Shown here in pieces: positions 36,056 to 46,718 of a stretch of 64,000 nucleotides of DNA. The stretch spans positions 1,736,001 through 1,800,000 of the forward strand of contig NZ_CP015519.1 of the NCBI RefSeq assembly GCF_001887775.1, read 5' to 3'. Origin of the DNA: Syntrophotalea acetylenivorans. Its GTDB lineage: Bacteria; Desulfobacterota; Desulfuromonadia; Desulfuromonadales; Syntrophotaleaceae. The notes beneath the pieces are model-generated. The model was not told the origin of the DNA. It saw only the letters and a list, made by a program, of their open reading frames with translations, and made no database searches. The stretch's first letter is position 1, and every line of letters begins with the position of its first letter. Position numbers and translations under genes: made by a program.

Positions 36056-36733
36056 TTAGGAAAAATTGCCACTCCGGACGGCGACGCAATCGGTCTGTAG
36101 AGGGCATTCGGAACAGAGGGGTTTGACGCGGCAGTACTGTTTGCACTGTTCGACTATGAGGGCGTGATATTCGTTAAACAGATCGCTATTGTGGGGCAGG
36201 TGGGTCATGAACAACTCACGGATCTGGCCATAAGACTCACGACCGTTTAGAAGGCCGAGGCGACTAAGTAACCGCCGGGTATAAGCATCAACCACAAAGG
36301 AAGGCCGACCGCCGGCATAGAGCAGGATGGAATCGGCTGTCTCCGGCCCCACCCCCTTGCACTGCAACAATTCCTCCCTTGCTTCTGACAGCGAGCCGGC
36401 CAGCATTGCGCTCAGGTCACCGGCGTGGCAAGTCATGAGATGGGCGGCAAAAAGCTGCAGACGTTCGGCTTTCTGACGGAAAAAACCGGCGGGACGAATC
36501 AGCGTCTCAAGCCGCTGGCGCTCGATTCCTAGCAGGTTGCGAGCGGTAAGAGACATCTCTTCCTTGAGGGCAGCAATGGCCATTTCGACGTTACGCCAAT
36601 TGGTATTCTGAGTCAGGATCGCCCCGACCACTACTTCAAAAGGGCTGTCGGCGGGCCACCAATGCAACTCGCCAAAGTGCTCCAGAAGACGATTAAAGAT
36701 GTCGTTCAAACTGTCGGCCAGCGATTTTTCCAT
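36056..36733 (-). CDS. Endonuclease III-related DNA glycosylase (MagIII-like HhH-GPD)
   Basis: A protein of 225 residues. The HhH-GPD core has the hairpin LLQCKGVGPETADSILLYA and the catalytic aspartate in FVVDAYTRRLLSRLG. The lysine of bifunctional endonuclease III (GVGRKTA) is replaced by glutamate (GVGPETA). That makes a monofunctional glycosylase likely, like the 3-methyladenine enzyme MagIII. The C-terminal cysteines form C-x5-C-x2-C-x5-C, near the 4Fe-4S cluster loop of the family but one residue shorter in the first gap. The ATG at 36733 follows GGAGG. It is the last gene of the lapAB-gpmI-comF group, 24 nt after comF. Confidence 0.85.
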   Translation of the reverse strand: MEKSLADSLNDIFNRLLEHFGELHWWPADSPFEVVVGAILTQNTNWRNVEMAIAALKEEMSLTARNLLGIERQRLETLIRPAGFFRQKAERLQLFAAHLMTCHAGDLSAMLAGSLSEAREELLQCKGVGPETADSILLYAGGRPSFVVDAYTRRLLSRLGLLNGRESYGQIRELFMTHLPHNSDLFNEYHALIVEQCKQYCRVKPLCSECPLQTDCVAVRSGNFS

Positions 36734-36757
36734 CGGCTTGATCCTCCCTCAACCCAA

Positions 36758-37504
36758 TCAGCCACGCAATCGAGCCCGGGCCAGAACGGCCACTGCTACG
36801 GCACTCGCACCACCATCGAGCAAAGTGCGACTACACTCCCGGGCCGTGGCGGCGGTCGTCATTACATCGTCCACCAACAACACCCGCTCGCCTTGTAACG
36901 GTCGACTCAGGGCAAAGGCACCACGCAGGTTACGCCGACGTTGGGCCGCCTTGAATCCGATTTGAGGCGGTGTCGGGCGGATGCGCAGCAGCAACCGGGA
37001 CGCCACGGGCAGCTGCCAACTGCGCCCCAGGAATTTGGCCAACAATAACGCCTGATTATAGCTGCGCTGACGCAGTCGATCGATATGCAAGGGGACCGGC
37101 AACAGCAGGTCGGGACGAAAGTCTTCCAGCGCCCCCTGCAACGTCTTTTCCATCAAAGCCGCCAGAGGCCGGTCGAGGTTGAAATCTCCCTCATATTTGA
37201 ATTTTCGCACTGCCCGGCGCAAGGTTCCGTCGTAGAGGCCGACACTTTTGGCCCACAAAAATGGCGGAGGATCCTGCAGACAGGATTGGCAAAGATGGTC
37301 GCCACCATCGAGTGCGGCAAAGGGTAGATCGCAACAGGAACAACGGGGAGAGACGACAGGGACAATGCCTCCAAGGCAAGTGAGACAGAAGAGCGTCGAG
37401 GCCTGCAAGGTTTGGCGACAGAGGGGACAAACAGAAGGAAAGCAGAGATCGGCCAGGCCGATCAACTCCCTACGCAGAAACTGCCAGAGGCTGTTGAAGC
37501 TCAT
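36758..37504 (-). CDS. comF: ComF family protein (amidophosphoribosyltransferase-like)
   Basis: A protein of 248 residues. The N-terminal double zinc ribbon (CPLC-type motif CFPSVCPLC, later LFCLTC, then C-S-C-C and C-QSC) is followed by a phosphoribosyltransferase domain. The PRPP-binding loop is VLLVDDVMTTAATARE, with RQRSYNQALLLA and RRRNLRGAF typical of ComFC. In competent bacteria ComF helps move transforming DNA across the inner membrane; the precise activity is debated. The ATG at 37504 has GGGGAG 8 nt upstream; a GTG 24 nt earlier lacks one. It starts 39 nt after gpmI. No other competence gene is in the window. Confidence 0.9.
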   Translation of the reverse strand: MSFNSLWQFLRRELIGLADLCFPSVCPLCRQTLQASTLFCLTCLGGIVPVVSPRCSCCDLPFAALDGGDHLCQSCLQDPPPFLWAKSVGLYDGTLRRAVRKFKYEGDFNLDRPLAALMEKTLQGALEDFRPDLLLPVPLHIDRLRQRSYNQALLLAKFLGRSWQLPVASRLLLRIRPTPPQIGFKAAQRRRNLRGAFALSRPLQGERVLLVDDVMTTAATARECSRTLLDGGASAVAVAVLARARLRG

Positions 37505-37543
37505 CAGGATAGCTCCCCGCCACGCCACCGGCGGATCGAGGGA

Positions 37544-39085
37544 TCACTCCTGCAGCAGGCTGCAGCCGGTCATCTCCGACGGCTGAACCAAACCAAGCAA
37601 CTGCAGCAGGGTCGGCGCGATGTCGGCCAATTTACCGCGACGAAGCGAACTGTGCTGGCGGTCGGGATCGACCAGAATCAAAGGAACCGGGTTGGCGGTA
37701 TGGGCCGTATGGGGCGAGCCGTCTGCTGCGCTCATCTGCTCGCAGTTGCCGTGATCGGAAGTGATCAACAGACTGCCGCCAGCCTCCAGAACCGCATCGA
37801 CCACCTGGCCGACACAGTTATCGACCGTTTCCATAGCCTCTACTGCGGCATCCATGACGCCGGTATGACCGACCATGTCCGGATTGGCAAAATTGAGAAC
37901 GATCAGGTCGTAACTACCACCGGCCACCCGCTCCAACATCTCTGCGGTAACCTGCGGCGCGCTCATGGCCGGCTTTTGGTCGTAGGTGGCCACCTCCTGC
38001 GGCGAAGGAATAAGCACCCTCTCTTCTCCGGCAAAAGGACTCTCGCTGCCCCCGTTGAAAAAAAACGTCACATGAGCGTATTTTTCCGTTTCAGCAATCC
38101 GCAACTGCTGAAGACCGGCCTTGGCCACAACTTCGCCGAGGATGGCGGGATAACTGGCCGGAGGAAAAGCCACCGGCAAGGCAAAGGTTTCGTCATATTC
38201 GGTAAGACAGACGAAACCGGCCAGCCGGGGGCTTTTGGAACGTTGAAAACCGCTGAACTCGCATTCGGTGAAGGTGCGGCTGATCTCCCGCGCCCGGTCA
38301 GCGCGAAAGTTGAAAAAGATCATACCGTCACCGTCATCGACGGTATTTGACGCACCGTCCCGGTTGATGACGCAGGGCTCAACGAACTCATCTGTCTGAC
38401 CGGCACCATAGGCTTTGGAAATCGCTTCGGCACTGCTGTCGAAGGACAGGCCCCGGCCTTCGGTCATGGCCTGATAGGCCCGCCCGACCCGCTCCCATCG
38501 GTTGTCTCGATCCATGGCGTAATAACGCCCGATGACCGATGCCACGCGGCCGAGCCCAAGGGTCGTCAAGCGCTCCTCCAGCTGAGCCAGATAGCTTTGA
38601 CCGCTCTGCGGCGGCGTATCGCGGCCATCGAGAAAGGCATGAATACAGACTTCGGAAAGGCCCTGTTGTCTGGCCATTTCAACCAGGGCGTAGAGATGGC
38701 TATTGTGGGAGTGCACGCCACCGTCGGAGAGCAGCCCCATGAGGTGCAACTTGCCGCCTTGGCGCTTAATCTCGGCCATGGCTTCGATCAACACCGGGTT
38801 GCTGAAAAAATCGCCCTGTTCGATAGCCCGACTGATGCGGGTCAACTCCTGATAAACGATGCGACCGGCACCGATATTAAGATGTCCGACTTCGGAATTT
38901 CCCATCTGCCCTTCGGGCAGGCCAACGGCTAGTCCCGAGGCGTCGATTTCGGTGGTGGGATAATCGCGACGCAACCTGTCCAGGCGCGGTGTATAGGCCT
39001 GACAAGCGGCATTATGATCGCAACTCGGGTTAATCCCCCAGCCGTCAAGAATCATCAGGACCAATGGGCGGCGTACTGCAGACAT
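37544..39085 (-). CDS. gpmI: 2,3-bisphosphoglycerate-independent phosphoglycerate mutase
   Basis: A protein of 513 residues, normal for the alkaline-phosphatase-superfamily mutase that interconverts 3- and 2-phosphoglycerate in glycolysis/gluconeogenesis using two Mn ions. It has the [10 protein letters not shown] opening with a metal Asp, the nucleophile serine in [35 protein letters not shown], and the C-terminal metal sites [14 protein letters not shown] and [10 protein letters not shown]. The ATG at 39085 lies 1 nt after the lapAB fusion stop, so translation is probably coupled; the longer frame overlaps that gene. Confidence 0.97.
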   Translation of the reverse strand: MSAVRRPLVLMILDGWGINPSCDHNAACQAYTPRLDRLRRDYPTTEIDASGLAVGLPEGQMGNSEVGHLNIGAGRIVYQELTRISRAIEQGDFFSNPVLIEAMAEIKRQGGKLHLMGLLSDGGVHSHNSHLYALVEMARQQGLSEVCIHAFLDGRDTPPQSGQSYLAQLEERLTTLGLGRVASVIGRYYAMDRDNRWERVGRAYQAMTEGRGLSFDSSAEAISKAYGAGQTDEFVEPCVINRDGASNTVDDGDGMIFFNFRADRAREISRTFTECEFSGFQRSKSPRLAGFVCLTEYDETFALPVAFPPASYPAILGEVVAKAGLQQLRIAETEKYAHVTFFFNGGSESPFAGEERVLIPSPQEVATYDQKPAMSAPQVTAEMLERVAGGSYDLIVLNFANPDMVGHTGVMDAAVEAMETVDNCVGQVVDAVLEAGGSLLITSDHGNCEQMSAADGSPHTAHTANPVPLILVDPDRQHSSLRRGKLADIAPTLLQLLGLVQPSEMTGCSLLQE

Positions 39086-39086
39086 G

Positions 39087-40445
39087 CTATTCTCGTTCTC
39101 CGTGGTGAATTTCCCGAACTTCCGGCGCAGGCAGATTCGCAGTTGCAGGCACCTCACTTAGTTCCATGCAGCCCCAGCAACCGCACTGCTCGCAACGCCC
39201 ATTCCAGGAAACCGCACCGGCCCCGCACAGACTGCAGACATAAGCAAACCGGAACCGGTCTTCCCCGCCCAAGGCTTTCTGGTATTCTGCCACCGCATCG
39301 CTCAAGCGCTGACGGCGCATATGGCTTTCAGCCAGCAACAGGTGCAGCTGTGGAAAGTCAGCACAGCTCTTTTCCAGAGTATGGAGCTGCTCCATTGCCT
39401 CGTCAATCATTTCCACCCGCAAACAGAACTTGCCAAAGAAGAAACGTAGCAATAGATCGTCGGGATGTTCCGCCACCTGCTGCCGGTAATAATTCAGCAG
39501 GGTAGTCGGATCCTCCTCGGCCATCGCCTGTTGTTCCAAACGCTTGAGAAACACACTGTGGCCAAAGCGCCGATAACCGGCCTGCCAGGTTGCCGCAGCC
39601 TGCTCCGAACGCCCCTTCTGAAGGAGCATGGCTCCCACCGATACTTGGGCAGGCAAAAAATCGGGAGCATCCTTGGCCAACTTCTGATAATCGGCCAATG
39701 CCTCGTCAAAATGCTCTTCGGCCTCCGCCTGCTGAGCCAACTGATAACGCAGACCGTTGAGCAGATCTTTTTCGGCAACCTGCGCCTCGCCGGAGCTCTT
39801 TTTAACCAGCTTCTTCTGAAGAGCAAGAGCCTCGCTCCACTGTTGCTGGGTCAGAAACAAATCGCGCAATCCGATCATGCCCTGATAATTATCCCCATCC
39901 AGTTCGAGCAGTTCGCGATAACAGTCCTCCGCCTCGCTTAAGCGCTGGGTCTGCGAATAAGTCTCGGCCAGCGCAAAGAGCACTGTCAAATTCTTGGGAG
40001 CAAGCTTGCGGGCGCGCTGCAGCAGGCTGATGCTTTCGTCTACTTCATCTTCGGCCAACTGAACTTTAGCCAGGTCGCTCAATACCTCAATGCGACTACC
40101 ATCCATACCCAGGGCCTTCTGCAACAGTCGGCGGGCCTTGGTGCTATCCCCGGAACGCAGCCGGGCCAGCCCTTCGCGATGCAGTTCGGTCACTTCCCGC
40201 TCCCGCTTCTCCGAGCGGGTGCGCCGCCACCCCTTGAACAGATAGCTGGCCGCTCCGTAGAGATGCAACAGATAGCCGATGGTCAGGCCCAGCACGATGC
40301 AGGCTACCACCACGACCGCCGGAGATGCGTGAAGCACATGATCCGGATAGAAGACAATGGCCATTTCTGCAGGATTAAGCTGCAGAAAGTAGATAAAAAA
40401 CACCATGAACAGAATCATCAGCAGCAGTAAGGTCATGAGGGTCAT
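39087..40445 (-). CDS. LapA-LapB fusion: membrane anchor, TPR repeats and rubredoxin-like zinc ribbon
   Basis: A protein of 452 residues. The N-terminus has two membrane helices (about 4-20 and 40-62) with [10 protein letters not shown] and [19 protein letters not shown], as in LapA/DUF1049. A cytoplasmic run of about eight TPR-like repeats follows (about 80-390), then a C-terminal zinc ribbon, [25 protein letters not shown], as in LapB/YciM. In E. coli, LapA and LapB are separate adjacent proteins that control LpxC turnover and LPS assembly; here they are one chain. The ATG at 40445 has AAGGAGG upstream. It is followed 1 nt later by gpmI. Confidence 0.85.
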   Translation of the reverse strand: MTLMTLLLLMILFMVFFIYFLQLNPAEMAIVFYPDHVLHASPAVVVVACIVLGLTIGYLLHLYGAASYLFKGWRRTRSEKREREVTELHREGLARLRSGDSTKARRLLQKALGMDGSRIEVLSDLAKVQLAEDEVDESISLLQRARKLAPKNLTVLFALAETYSQTQRLSEAEDCYRELLELDGDNYQGMIGLRDLFLTQQQWSEALALQKKLVKKSSGEAQVAEKDLLNGLRYQLAQQAEAEEHFDEALADYQKLAKDAPDFLPAQVSVGAMLLQKGRSEQAAATWQAGYRRFGHSVFLKRLEQQAMAEEDPTTLLNYYRQQVAEHPDDLLLRFFFGKFCLRVEMIDEAMEQLHTLEKSCADFPQLHLLLAESHMRRQRLSDAVAEYQKALGGEDRFRFAYVCSLCGAGAVSWNGRCEQCGCWGCMELSEVPATANLPAPEVREIHHGERE

Positions 40446-40639
40446 GGTCTTCCTCCTTGGTCGCCGAAGCGACAAACAGTGCTTCAAAGGTAGATGGTTT
40501 TACAAACAGTTATAAGATGGCTAAGTAAAATTTCGACATGCAAGGCATAGTGTTTTTTCAGGGGTGAAGACACTCTACAGGATATGTAGAAGTCCTGAAG
40601 GACACTGAAACGCACCAGGGCGAACCTTATGCAACGCCA

Positions 40640-41113
40640 TCAACGGTTGTGGTAGGGCTCGTTGCGCAAAATAGTAAAACCCCGATAAAGTTGTTCAAGC
40701 AACAACAGCCGGGCCATTTGATGGGTCAGGGTCATGGCCGAGAGGGACAGTTGCAGGTTGGCGCGTTCTTTAACGGCTCGGCTCAAGCCATAAGCGCCGC
40801 CGATGGCAAACACCAACTCCCCCGTACCCTGCAGCATATGCCGGCCAAGAAATTCAGCCAGCTCTTCCGAACCGTAATTGCGGCCACGTTCGTCGAGGAC
40901 GACAAGATAGGCACCATCCGGCACACGGGCCAGGATGCGCTCGCCTTCCTGTTCGCGAATCACTTTGGGATCGGGCTTTGATCCGCCCTTGGACTCTTTA
41001 AGCTCATGGCTGTTATAAGAGATATAGCGCTGGAGCCGACCGGCATATTCAGCCACGCCATCCCTGAGGAAGGCTTGCGAAAGCTTGCCGACGCTGATCA
41101 GGCCAATTTTCAC
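40640..41113 (-). CDS. rlmH: 23S rRNA (pseudouridine1915-N3)-methyltransferase RlmH
   Basis: A protein of 157 residues, the normal RlmH/SPOUT length. It methylates pseudouridine 1915 in helix 69 of 23S rRNA, acting on the assembled 70S ribosome. The knot region shows LVVLDERGRNYGSEELAEFL, LVFAIGGAYGLS, and the C-terminal LSLSAMTLTHQMARLLLLEQLYR-YH(N) signature. It starts with GTG overlapping the rsfS stop (GTGA, 41110-41113). It is the last gene of the obgE-proB-proA-nadD-rsfS-rlmH block, where the rsfS-rlmH pair is widely conserved. Confidence 0.97.
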   Translation of the reverse strand: MKIGLISVGKLSQAFLRDGVAEYAGRLQRYISYNSHELKESKGGSKPDPKVIREQEGERILARVPDGAYLVVLDERGRNYGSEELAEFLGRHMLQGTGELVFAIGGAYGLSRAVKERANLQLSLSAMTLTHQMARLLLLEQLYRGFTILRNEPYHNR

Positions 41114-41490
41114 GCAGGACCAGCAGGCCGCTCCGGCGGCGTCCCCTCGGTAACGGTCAGTTCCGCTGCTTCACTCCAGAGACCGTCCAGGTCGTAATAT
41201 TCCCGAACCGCTTCCTGAAAGACATGAACCATAACATCGCCATAATCGAGCAAAACCCAACGGCCCTCTTTCAGACCTTCGATAGCCAGGGGCATGGTGG
41301 TGTGATCATTCTTCAGACCGAGATGGATGGAATCAGCCACCGCTTGTACTTGACGGTCGGAACGCCCCGAAACGATCAGCAGGTAGTCGGTCAGCGAAGA
41401 AATCTTTCGCACATCGAGCAAACGGACATTGAAAGCCTTCTTGTCCAGAGCATAAGCGGCGCAGAGCTGCGCACGTTCTTGGGATTGCAA
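41110..41490 (-). CDS. rsfS: Ribosomal silencing factor RsfS
   Basis: A protein of 126 residues of the RsfS/Iojap family. It binds ribosomal protein L14 and blocks 30S-50S joining in starvation. Family motifs are SSLTDYLLIVSGRSDRQVQA, the EGLKEGRWVLLDYGDVMVHVF strand pair and EYYDLDGLW. The start appears to be TTG at 41490, with AAAGG about 12 nt upstream; there is no in-frame ATG before the conserved region. It begins 5 nt after nadD and overlaps rlmH by 4 nt. Confidence 0.95.
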   Translation of the reverse strand: MQSQERAQLCAAYALDKKAFNVRLLDVRKISSLTDYLLIVSGRSDRQVQAVADSIHLGLKNDHTTMPLAIEGLKEGRWVLLDYGDVMVHVFQEAVREYYDLDGLWSEAAELTVTEGTPPERPAGPA

Positions 41491-41495
41491 AATCT

Positions 41496-42152
41496 TTATA
41501 ACCTTTCCCGGCCACGATATAGATCGTGCCGGCAGATGTAATCTTCTACAACAGAGGGGACTAAATAACGAATGGAACCCTGTTCAGCGACCTGCTGGCG
41601 AATCCGGGTCGAGGAGATGTCGAGAAAAGTCTCTTTCAGCAAAATCACCCGGTTACCACTGCAGTGCCGCAACACATTTGACGGGCCATCGTAACAGAAC
41701 TGCCCCCGTATGACAACGGGCAGCAGCGCCAGCGGATCGTCTCCGGCGTGGCCCGGACGGGCAGCCACAACCAGATTGGTCAGCTCGAAGAGACGGCTAT
41801 AATCTTTCCAGGTGTCGATGGCCCGGTAGGAATCCATACCAATTATAAAATAGAATTCGTCATCGGGGAACCGGTCATGCAAAATTTCCAGGGTAGCAAC
41901 CGAATAACTCTTACCCGGGCGCTGCGCTTCAAGATCACAGGCGGAGAACGCAGGATTGTCGGCCACTGCCGCTTCCACCATGGCATAGCGATGAACAAAA
42001 GCAATATCGTCGGCCAGAGGCTTGTGGGGCGGAGTCGCCGCCGGCATGAACAACACCCGGTCAAGTCCGCAAGCCAGGCGCACCTCCTCGGCAATCCGCA
42101 AATGAGCCAGATGAATGGGATTGAAGGTCCCGCCAAGAATACCGGTCTTCAT
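41496..42152 (-). CDS. nadD: Nicotinate-nucleotide adenylyltransferase
   Basis: A protein of 218 residues of the nucleotidyltransferase superfamily that makes deamido-NAD from nicotinate mononucleotide and ATP. It has the start GILGGTFNPIHLAHLRIAEE with the (H/T)xGH-like ATP site, VLFMPAATPPHK, FYFIIGMDSYRAIDTWKDY, and ISSTRIRQQV near the end. The ATG at 42152 has GAAGGA upstream; an earlier in-frame ATG is 21 nt further out. It sits between proA and rsfS as in related genomes. Confidence 0.96.
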   Translation of the reverse strand: MKTGILGGTFNPIHLAHLRIAEEVRLACGLDRVLFMPAATPPHKPLADDIAFVHRYAMVEAAVADNPAFSACDLEAQRPGKSYSVATLEILHDRFPDDEFYFIIGMDSYRAIDTWKDYSRLFELTNLVVAARPGHAGDDPLALLPVVIRGQFCYDGPSNVLRHCSGNRVILLKETFLDISSTRIRQQVAEQGSIRYLVPSVVEDYICRHDLYRGRERL

Positions 42153-42292
42153 GAACTTATCCTTCACCGCCAACCGTCCTGAAACGCCAACAATGCGCTG
42201 GAGCCCAGGGATAAGCGACCCAAACAGAGGACCGGTTTCCCCGTCCTTTATTTTGTTAGCCAGATGGAAACTGTGTTTACAGCTTGTGTCTT

Positions 42293-42320
42293 TGCAAAAG
42301 GTCAGGGATGGCCTTTTGCA
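42293..42320 (-). terminator. Hairpin between proA and nadD, weak terminator or processing site
   Basis: A perfect 9-bp stem, TGCAAAAGG (42293-42301) and CCTTTTGCA (42312-42320), with a 10-nt loop, 9 nt after the proA stop. No T-tract follows leftward, so full termination is doubtful. It may stabilise the proBA message or attenuate read-through into nadD. Confidence 0.5.
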
Positions 42321-42329
42321 ACCGAACCA

Positions 42330-43586
42330 TCAGGGACGAACCTGACCGTCACCAAGTACCACGAATTTACGGGTGGTCAGATCCTCCAGCCCCATGGGGC
42401 CGAAAGAATGAAGCTTGGTCGTGGAGATACCGATCTCGGCCCCGAGACCGAACTGGTTGCCGTCGGAGAAACGGGACGAGGCGTTCACCATGACCACGCT
42501 ACTGTTGACCTCCCGCACGAAACGCTGGGAATTCCGGTAATCGTTGGTAACGATAACTTCGGTATGCAGCGAACAATACTGGCGGATATGCTCAATCGCC
42601 TCGTCGATATCTTCGACCACCTTGACCGCCAGGATCAGATCGAGAAATTCGGCACCCCAGTCTTCTTCCTTAGCGGCGATCACCTCGGGGGCGAATTCCC
42701 GGACCACAGAGCAACCGCGCAACTCGACGCCCTTGCCCTTGAGGGTGGCGACGATGCGCGGCACGAAAGTTTCGGCGATATCCTTGTGAATCAGCAGGGT
42801 TTCCATGGCATTGCAAACCCCGGGTCGCTGAACCTTGGCGTTGACGCAGATACGCTCGGCCATCTCGTAGTCGGCACTGGCATCGATGAACGTATGGCAG
42901 ACCCCTTTATAATGCTTGATGACAGGAATCCGCGAATTTTCACTGACAAAGCGAATCAACCCTTCACCCCCGCGGGGGATAATCAGGTCGATATACTCTT
43001 CCAGCTTCAGCAATTCGTTGATGGCGCCGCGATCGGTGGTGGTCACTACCTGCAAAGCACCAGCAGGCAGTCCCATGGCCAGCAGTTCCTTCTTCAACAC
43101 GTCACCGATGGCGACGTTGGAATTAATGGCTTCGGAGCCACCGCGCAGGACAACCGCGTTGCCGCTCTTCAAGCACAGACCGGCAGCATCGGCGGTCACG
43201 TTGGGACGGGATTCGTAGACGATGCCGATCACTCCCAGAGGGATCCGCATGCGACCGACCTGAATACCGTTGGGTCTGCGCCGCATGTCGCTGATTTCAC
43301 CGACCGGGTCGGGCAGTTCAGCCACCTCGCGCAGGCCATCGGCCATGGCGGCAATACGTTCGTCGTTAAGCATTAAACGATCGACCATGGCGGCAGACAG
43401 CCCCTTTTCCCGGGCCCGAGCCAGGTCCTTTTCATTGGCCTCGACAAGAGCCGGCGCGGCCTGCTCTAAAGCATCGGCCATGCGCCGCAGCATATCGTTT
43501 TTGGCGGTAGCCGACAGGTTGGCCATAATCCGGGTTGCCTCTTGCGCTTCCTGCGCCAACACCAGCATCTGTTCCTGAATCGTCAT
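42330..43586 (-). CDS. proA: Glutamate-5-semialdehyde dehydrogenase (gamma-glutamyl phosphate reductase)
   Basis: A protein of 418 residues, the second enzyme of proline synthesis. It reduces gamma-glutamyl phosphate with NADPH. Motifs are PLGVIGIVYESRPNVTADAA, the LIIPRGGEGLI segment, the catalytic cysteine in KVQRPGVCNAMETLL, and the C-terminal GLGAEIGISTTKLHSFGPMGLEDLT. The ATG at 43586 follows AAGGAG. It lies 3 nt after the proB stop, so the two steps, which pass a labile intermediate, are co-translated. Confidence 0.98.
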   Translation of the reverse strand: MTIQEQMLVLAQEAQEATRIMANLSATAKNDMLRRMADALEQAAPALVEANEKDLARAREKGLSAAMVDRLMLNDERIAAMADGLREVAELPDPVGEISDMRRRPNGIQVGRMRIPLGVIGIVYESRPNVTADAAGLCLKSGNAVVLRGGSEAINSNVAIGDVLKKELLAMGLPAGALQVVTTTDRGAINELLKLEEYIDLIIPRGGEGLIRFVSENSRIPVIKHYKGVCHTFIDASADYEMAERICVNAKVQRPGVCNAMETLLIHKDIAETFVPRIVATLKGKGVELRGCSVVREFAPEVIAAKEEDWGAEFLDLILAVKVVEDIDEAIEHIRQYCSLHTEVIVTNDYRNSQRFVREVNSSVVMVNASSRFSDGNQFGLGAEIGISTTKLHSFGPMGLEDLTTRKFVVLGDGQVRP

Positions 43587-43589
43587 TGC

Positions 43590-44744
43590 TTACTCCTTGC
43601 AGATAGCGGCCCGTTGCCCAGCCCGCTTTTTCAATACCAGATTGTCCCGATGAACCACCTCGGCACCGTACTGGTAGCCAAGCAGTTCTTCGATATCCTG
43701 AGAATTATGTCCTTGAATGCGCACCAGCTCTGCCTGCGAATAGTTGATGATGCCCCGGGCGAACTCCCGCCCCTCAGCATCGCAAAGCCGTACCGCATCG
43801 CCACGCTCAAAGTTCCCCTCGACCTCGATGATTCCCGAAGGAAGCAGGCTCTTACCTTTGTCTGCCAGCGCTTGATGCGCCCCCTCGTCGAGCAACAACC
43901 GGCCACGAATCTTTTTGGTAAAGGCGATCCAGTGTTTGCGGGCATTGAGACGGTCAACCGCGGGCAAAAACCAGCTGCCCAGCTCCTCGCCGGCGAACAA
44001 TCGGGACAGCACATGAGGCTGACGACCGTTGACAATGACCGTGCTAACGCCGTAGAGAGACGCCCGCTTAGCCGCCTCGATCTTGGTCGCCATGCCGCCG
44101 GTACCGACCTCGCTGCCGGCCCCCCCGGCCATGCCTTCGATCTCCGGAGTGATATGCTCGATCTTATTGATCAACCTGGCCTGGGGATTCGTGCGGGGAT
44201 TACTGTCGTAGAGACCATCGACATCGGAAAGGATGACCAGAAGATCGGATTCGGCCAGATTGGTCACCAGTGCCGACAGATTATCGTTGTCGCCAAAACG
44301 GATTTCATCCACCACCACAGTGTCGTTCTCGTTAATGATGGGAATGATGCCGTATTCAAGCAGCGTCATGAGGGTATTGCGGGCATTGAGAAATCGCCGC
44401 CGATTGGCCAGGTCGTCCCGAGTCAGCAGAATCTGCGCAACCCGCCGGCCACAAGTACGGAAAGCGTCTTTGTAATAGCGCATCAACCGGCTTTGACCGA
44501 TGGCGGCCGCCGCCTGCTTCAGGGGGATGGTAGGGGGCCGGCCGACGATGCCAAGATCGCCCTTGCCGGTAGCAACCGCGCCGGAAGAGACCAGCAACAC
44601 CTCGTAGCCCTGCTCGACAACCTTGCAGAGATCCTTAACCAACGCTTCGATAATGGCGGGGTCGACCCCGTCCTGGCCGACCAGTACACCACTGCCGACC
44701 TTGATGACGACACGCTTAACTTGTGCGAGAAGCTCTTTGCGCAT
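43590..44744 (-). CDS. proB: Glutamate 5-kinase with PUA domain
   Basis: A protein of 384 residues, the first enzyme of proline synthesis. The amino-acid kinase domain (about 1-260) shows [34 protein letters not shown]-type [19 protein letters not shown] and [15 protein letters not shown]-terminal PUA domain (about 275-370; [27 protein letters not shown]) follows as in the long ProB forms. It is usually feedback-inhibited by proline. The ATG at 44744 has GGAAGGG upstream; an extra ATG 27 nt earlier lies before that site. It begins 75 nt after obgE. Confidence 0.98.
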   Translation of the reverse strand: MRKELLAQVKRVVIKVGSGVLVGQDGVDPAIIEALVKDLCKVVEQGYEVLLVSSGAVATGKGDLGIVGRPPTIPLKQAAAAIGQSRLMRYYKDAFRTCGRRVAQILLTRDDLANRRRFLNARNTLMTLLEYGIIPIINENDTVVVDEIRFGDNDNLSALVTNLAESDLLVILSDVDGLYDSNPRTNPQARLINKIEHITPEIEGMAGGAGSEVGTGGMATKIEAAKRASLYGVSTVIVNGRQPHVLSRLFAGEELGSWFLPAVDRLNARKHWIAFTKKIRGRLLLDEGAHQALADKGKSLLPSGIIEVEGNFERGDAVRLCDAEGREFARGIINYSQAELVRIQGHNSQDIEELLGYQYGAEVVHRDNLVLKKRAGQRAAICKE

Positions 44745-44819
44745 GCCCGACCCTTCCCTGCAAACCGGCATGATTCTTGATGATTTCGGCTCGAATTTTA
44801 CTTTCGGCGCCGCTGCTTG

Positions 44820-45875
<1,056 letters not shown>

Positions 45876-45960
45876 TTAGCTTTGTTTAAAACTGCTTATA
45901 TACAACTGCATTGCTTGTCACGCAGCCTATGAGAAAATCGAAAATAAGGCGATGCACGAC

Positions 45961-45996
45961 GAAAAAAGCCCGAAGTTCGTTCAGGAACATCGGGCT
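45961..45996 (-). terminator. Intrinsic terminator of the rplU-rpmA operon
   Basis: Read leftward, AGCCCGATGTTC pairs with GAACTTCGGGCT (one mismatch) around a 6-nt loop and is followed by TTTTTT (complement of 45962-45967). It is 32 nt after the rpmA stop. It separates the ribosomal genes from obgE, which must then use its own promoter or read-through. Confidence 0.92.
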
Positions 45997-46027
45997 CTTC
46001 TCATGGATCCAAAGTCGCTGGGCTATA

Positions 46028-46282
46028 TCAGGCCGTGTATACGCTGACCTTCTTCTTGTCCTTGCCCTTGCGTTCAAAGGTAACGACTCCGTCCACCAGG
46101 GCGAACAGAGTGTAATCCTTGCCGCAACCGACATTGTTGCCAGGATGGATAGTGGTGCCGCGCTGCCGCACCAGAATCGACCCGGCAGTTACTTGCTGGC
46201 CGCCGTAACGCTTCACGCCAAGGCGCTTGCCAATACTGTCGCGGCCGTTCTTTGAACTGCCACCAGCTTTTTTATGAGCCAT
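46028..46282 (-). CDS. rpmA: 50S ribosomal protein L27
   Basis: A protein of 84 residues, start [20 protein letters not shown]. This is the classic L27 N-terminus, which reaches the peptidyl-transferase centre; it needs no prior cleavage, unlike the Firmicutes form. The gene follows rplU by 12 nt with GGAGG before the ATG, the standard rplU-rpmA-obgE order. Composition is ordinary. Confidence 0.98.
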   Translation of the reverse strand: MAHKKAGGSSKNGRDSIGKRLGVKRYGGQQVTAGSILVRQRGTTIHPGNNVGCGKDYTLFALVDGVVTFERKGKDKKKVSVYTA

Positions 46283-46294
46283 GGGTTAGCCTCC

Positions 46295-46603
46295 TTAAGC
46301 CTGAATGCCTGTAATTTGCAGGCGGGTGAGAGGTTGACGGTGTCCATAGGTCTTGCGATAGCCCTTGCGTCGCTTGTGGTGGAATACCAGGACTTTCTTG
46401 TCCTTGCCTTGCTCCACAATGCGCGCCGTGACTTTCGCTTCTGGCAATAGAGGTGTTCCGATTTTAACCTCTTCTCCGCCGACCATGAGGACCTCGTCCA
46501 ACGCGATAGTGTCACCCACCGCGCCTTCAATCTTCTCGATCTTGAGCAGATCGCCTTCGGATACTTTGTATTGTTTTCCTCCGGTCTTGATCACCGCATA
46601 CAT
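46295..46603 (-). CDS. rplU: 50S ribosomal protein L21
   Basis: A protein of 102 residues with the canonical start MYAVIKTGGKQYKVSEGD, the VLMVGGEEVKIGTP strand, and the C-terminal HKRRKGYRKTYGHRQ stretch that contacts 23S rRNA. It is first in the rplU-rpmA operon, driven by a near-consensus promoter about 50 nt upstream. GAGGTGA precedes the ATG. Confidence 0.98.
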   Translation of the reverse strand: MYAVIKTGGKQYKVSEGDLLKIEKIEGAVGDTIALDEVLMVGGEEVKIGTPLLPEAKVTARIVEQGKDKKVLVFHHKRRKGYRKTYGHRQPLTRLQITGIQA

Positions 46604-46652
46604 GTTGCTTCACCTCGCTCTCACTGAGTATAGTATTTATCACAGAAGAGGC

Positions 46653-46681
46653 AATATAGCCCCGCCCCGCAGCCCTGTCAA
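46653..46681 (-). promoter_or_regulatory. Near-consensus sigma70 promoter of rplU-rpmA
   Basis: Read leftward, TTGACA (complement of 46676-46681) is followed after exactly 17 nt by TATATT (complement of 46653-46658). The GC-rich spacer is typical of strongly growth-regulated ribosomal promoters. It lies about 50 nt before the rplU ATG. Confidence 0.85.
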
Positions 46682-46718
46682 GCAAAAATACCCGCAACCT
46701 GCTGCCTTACCCTGGAAC

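Noticed and set aside
37412-38350. Forward frame opposite gpmI and comF
   Set aside because: Crosses two certain genes and has no domain.
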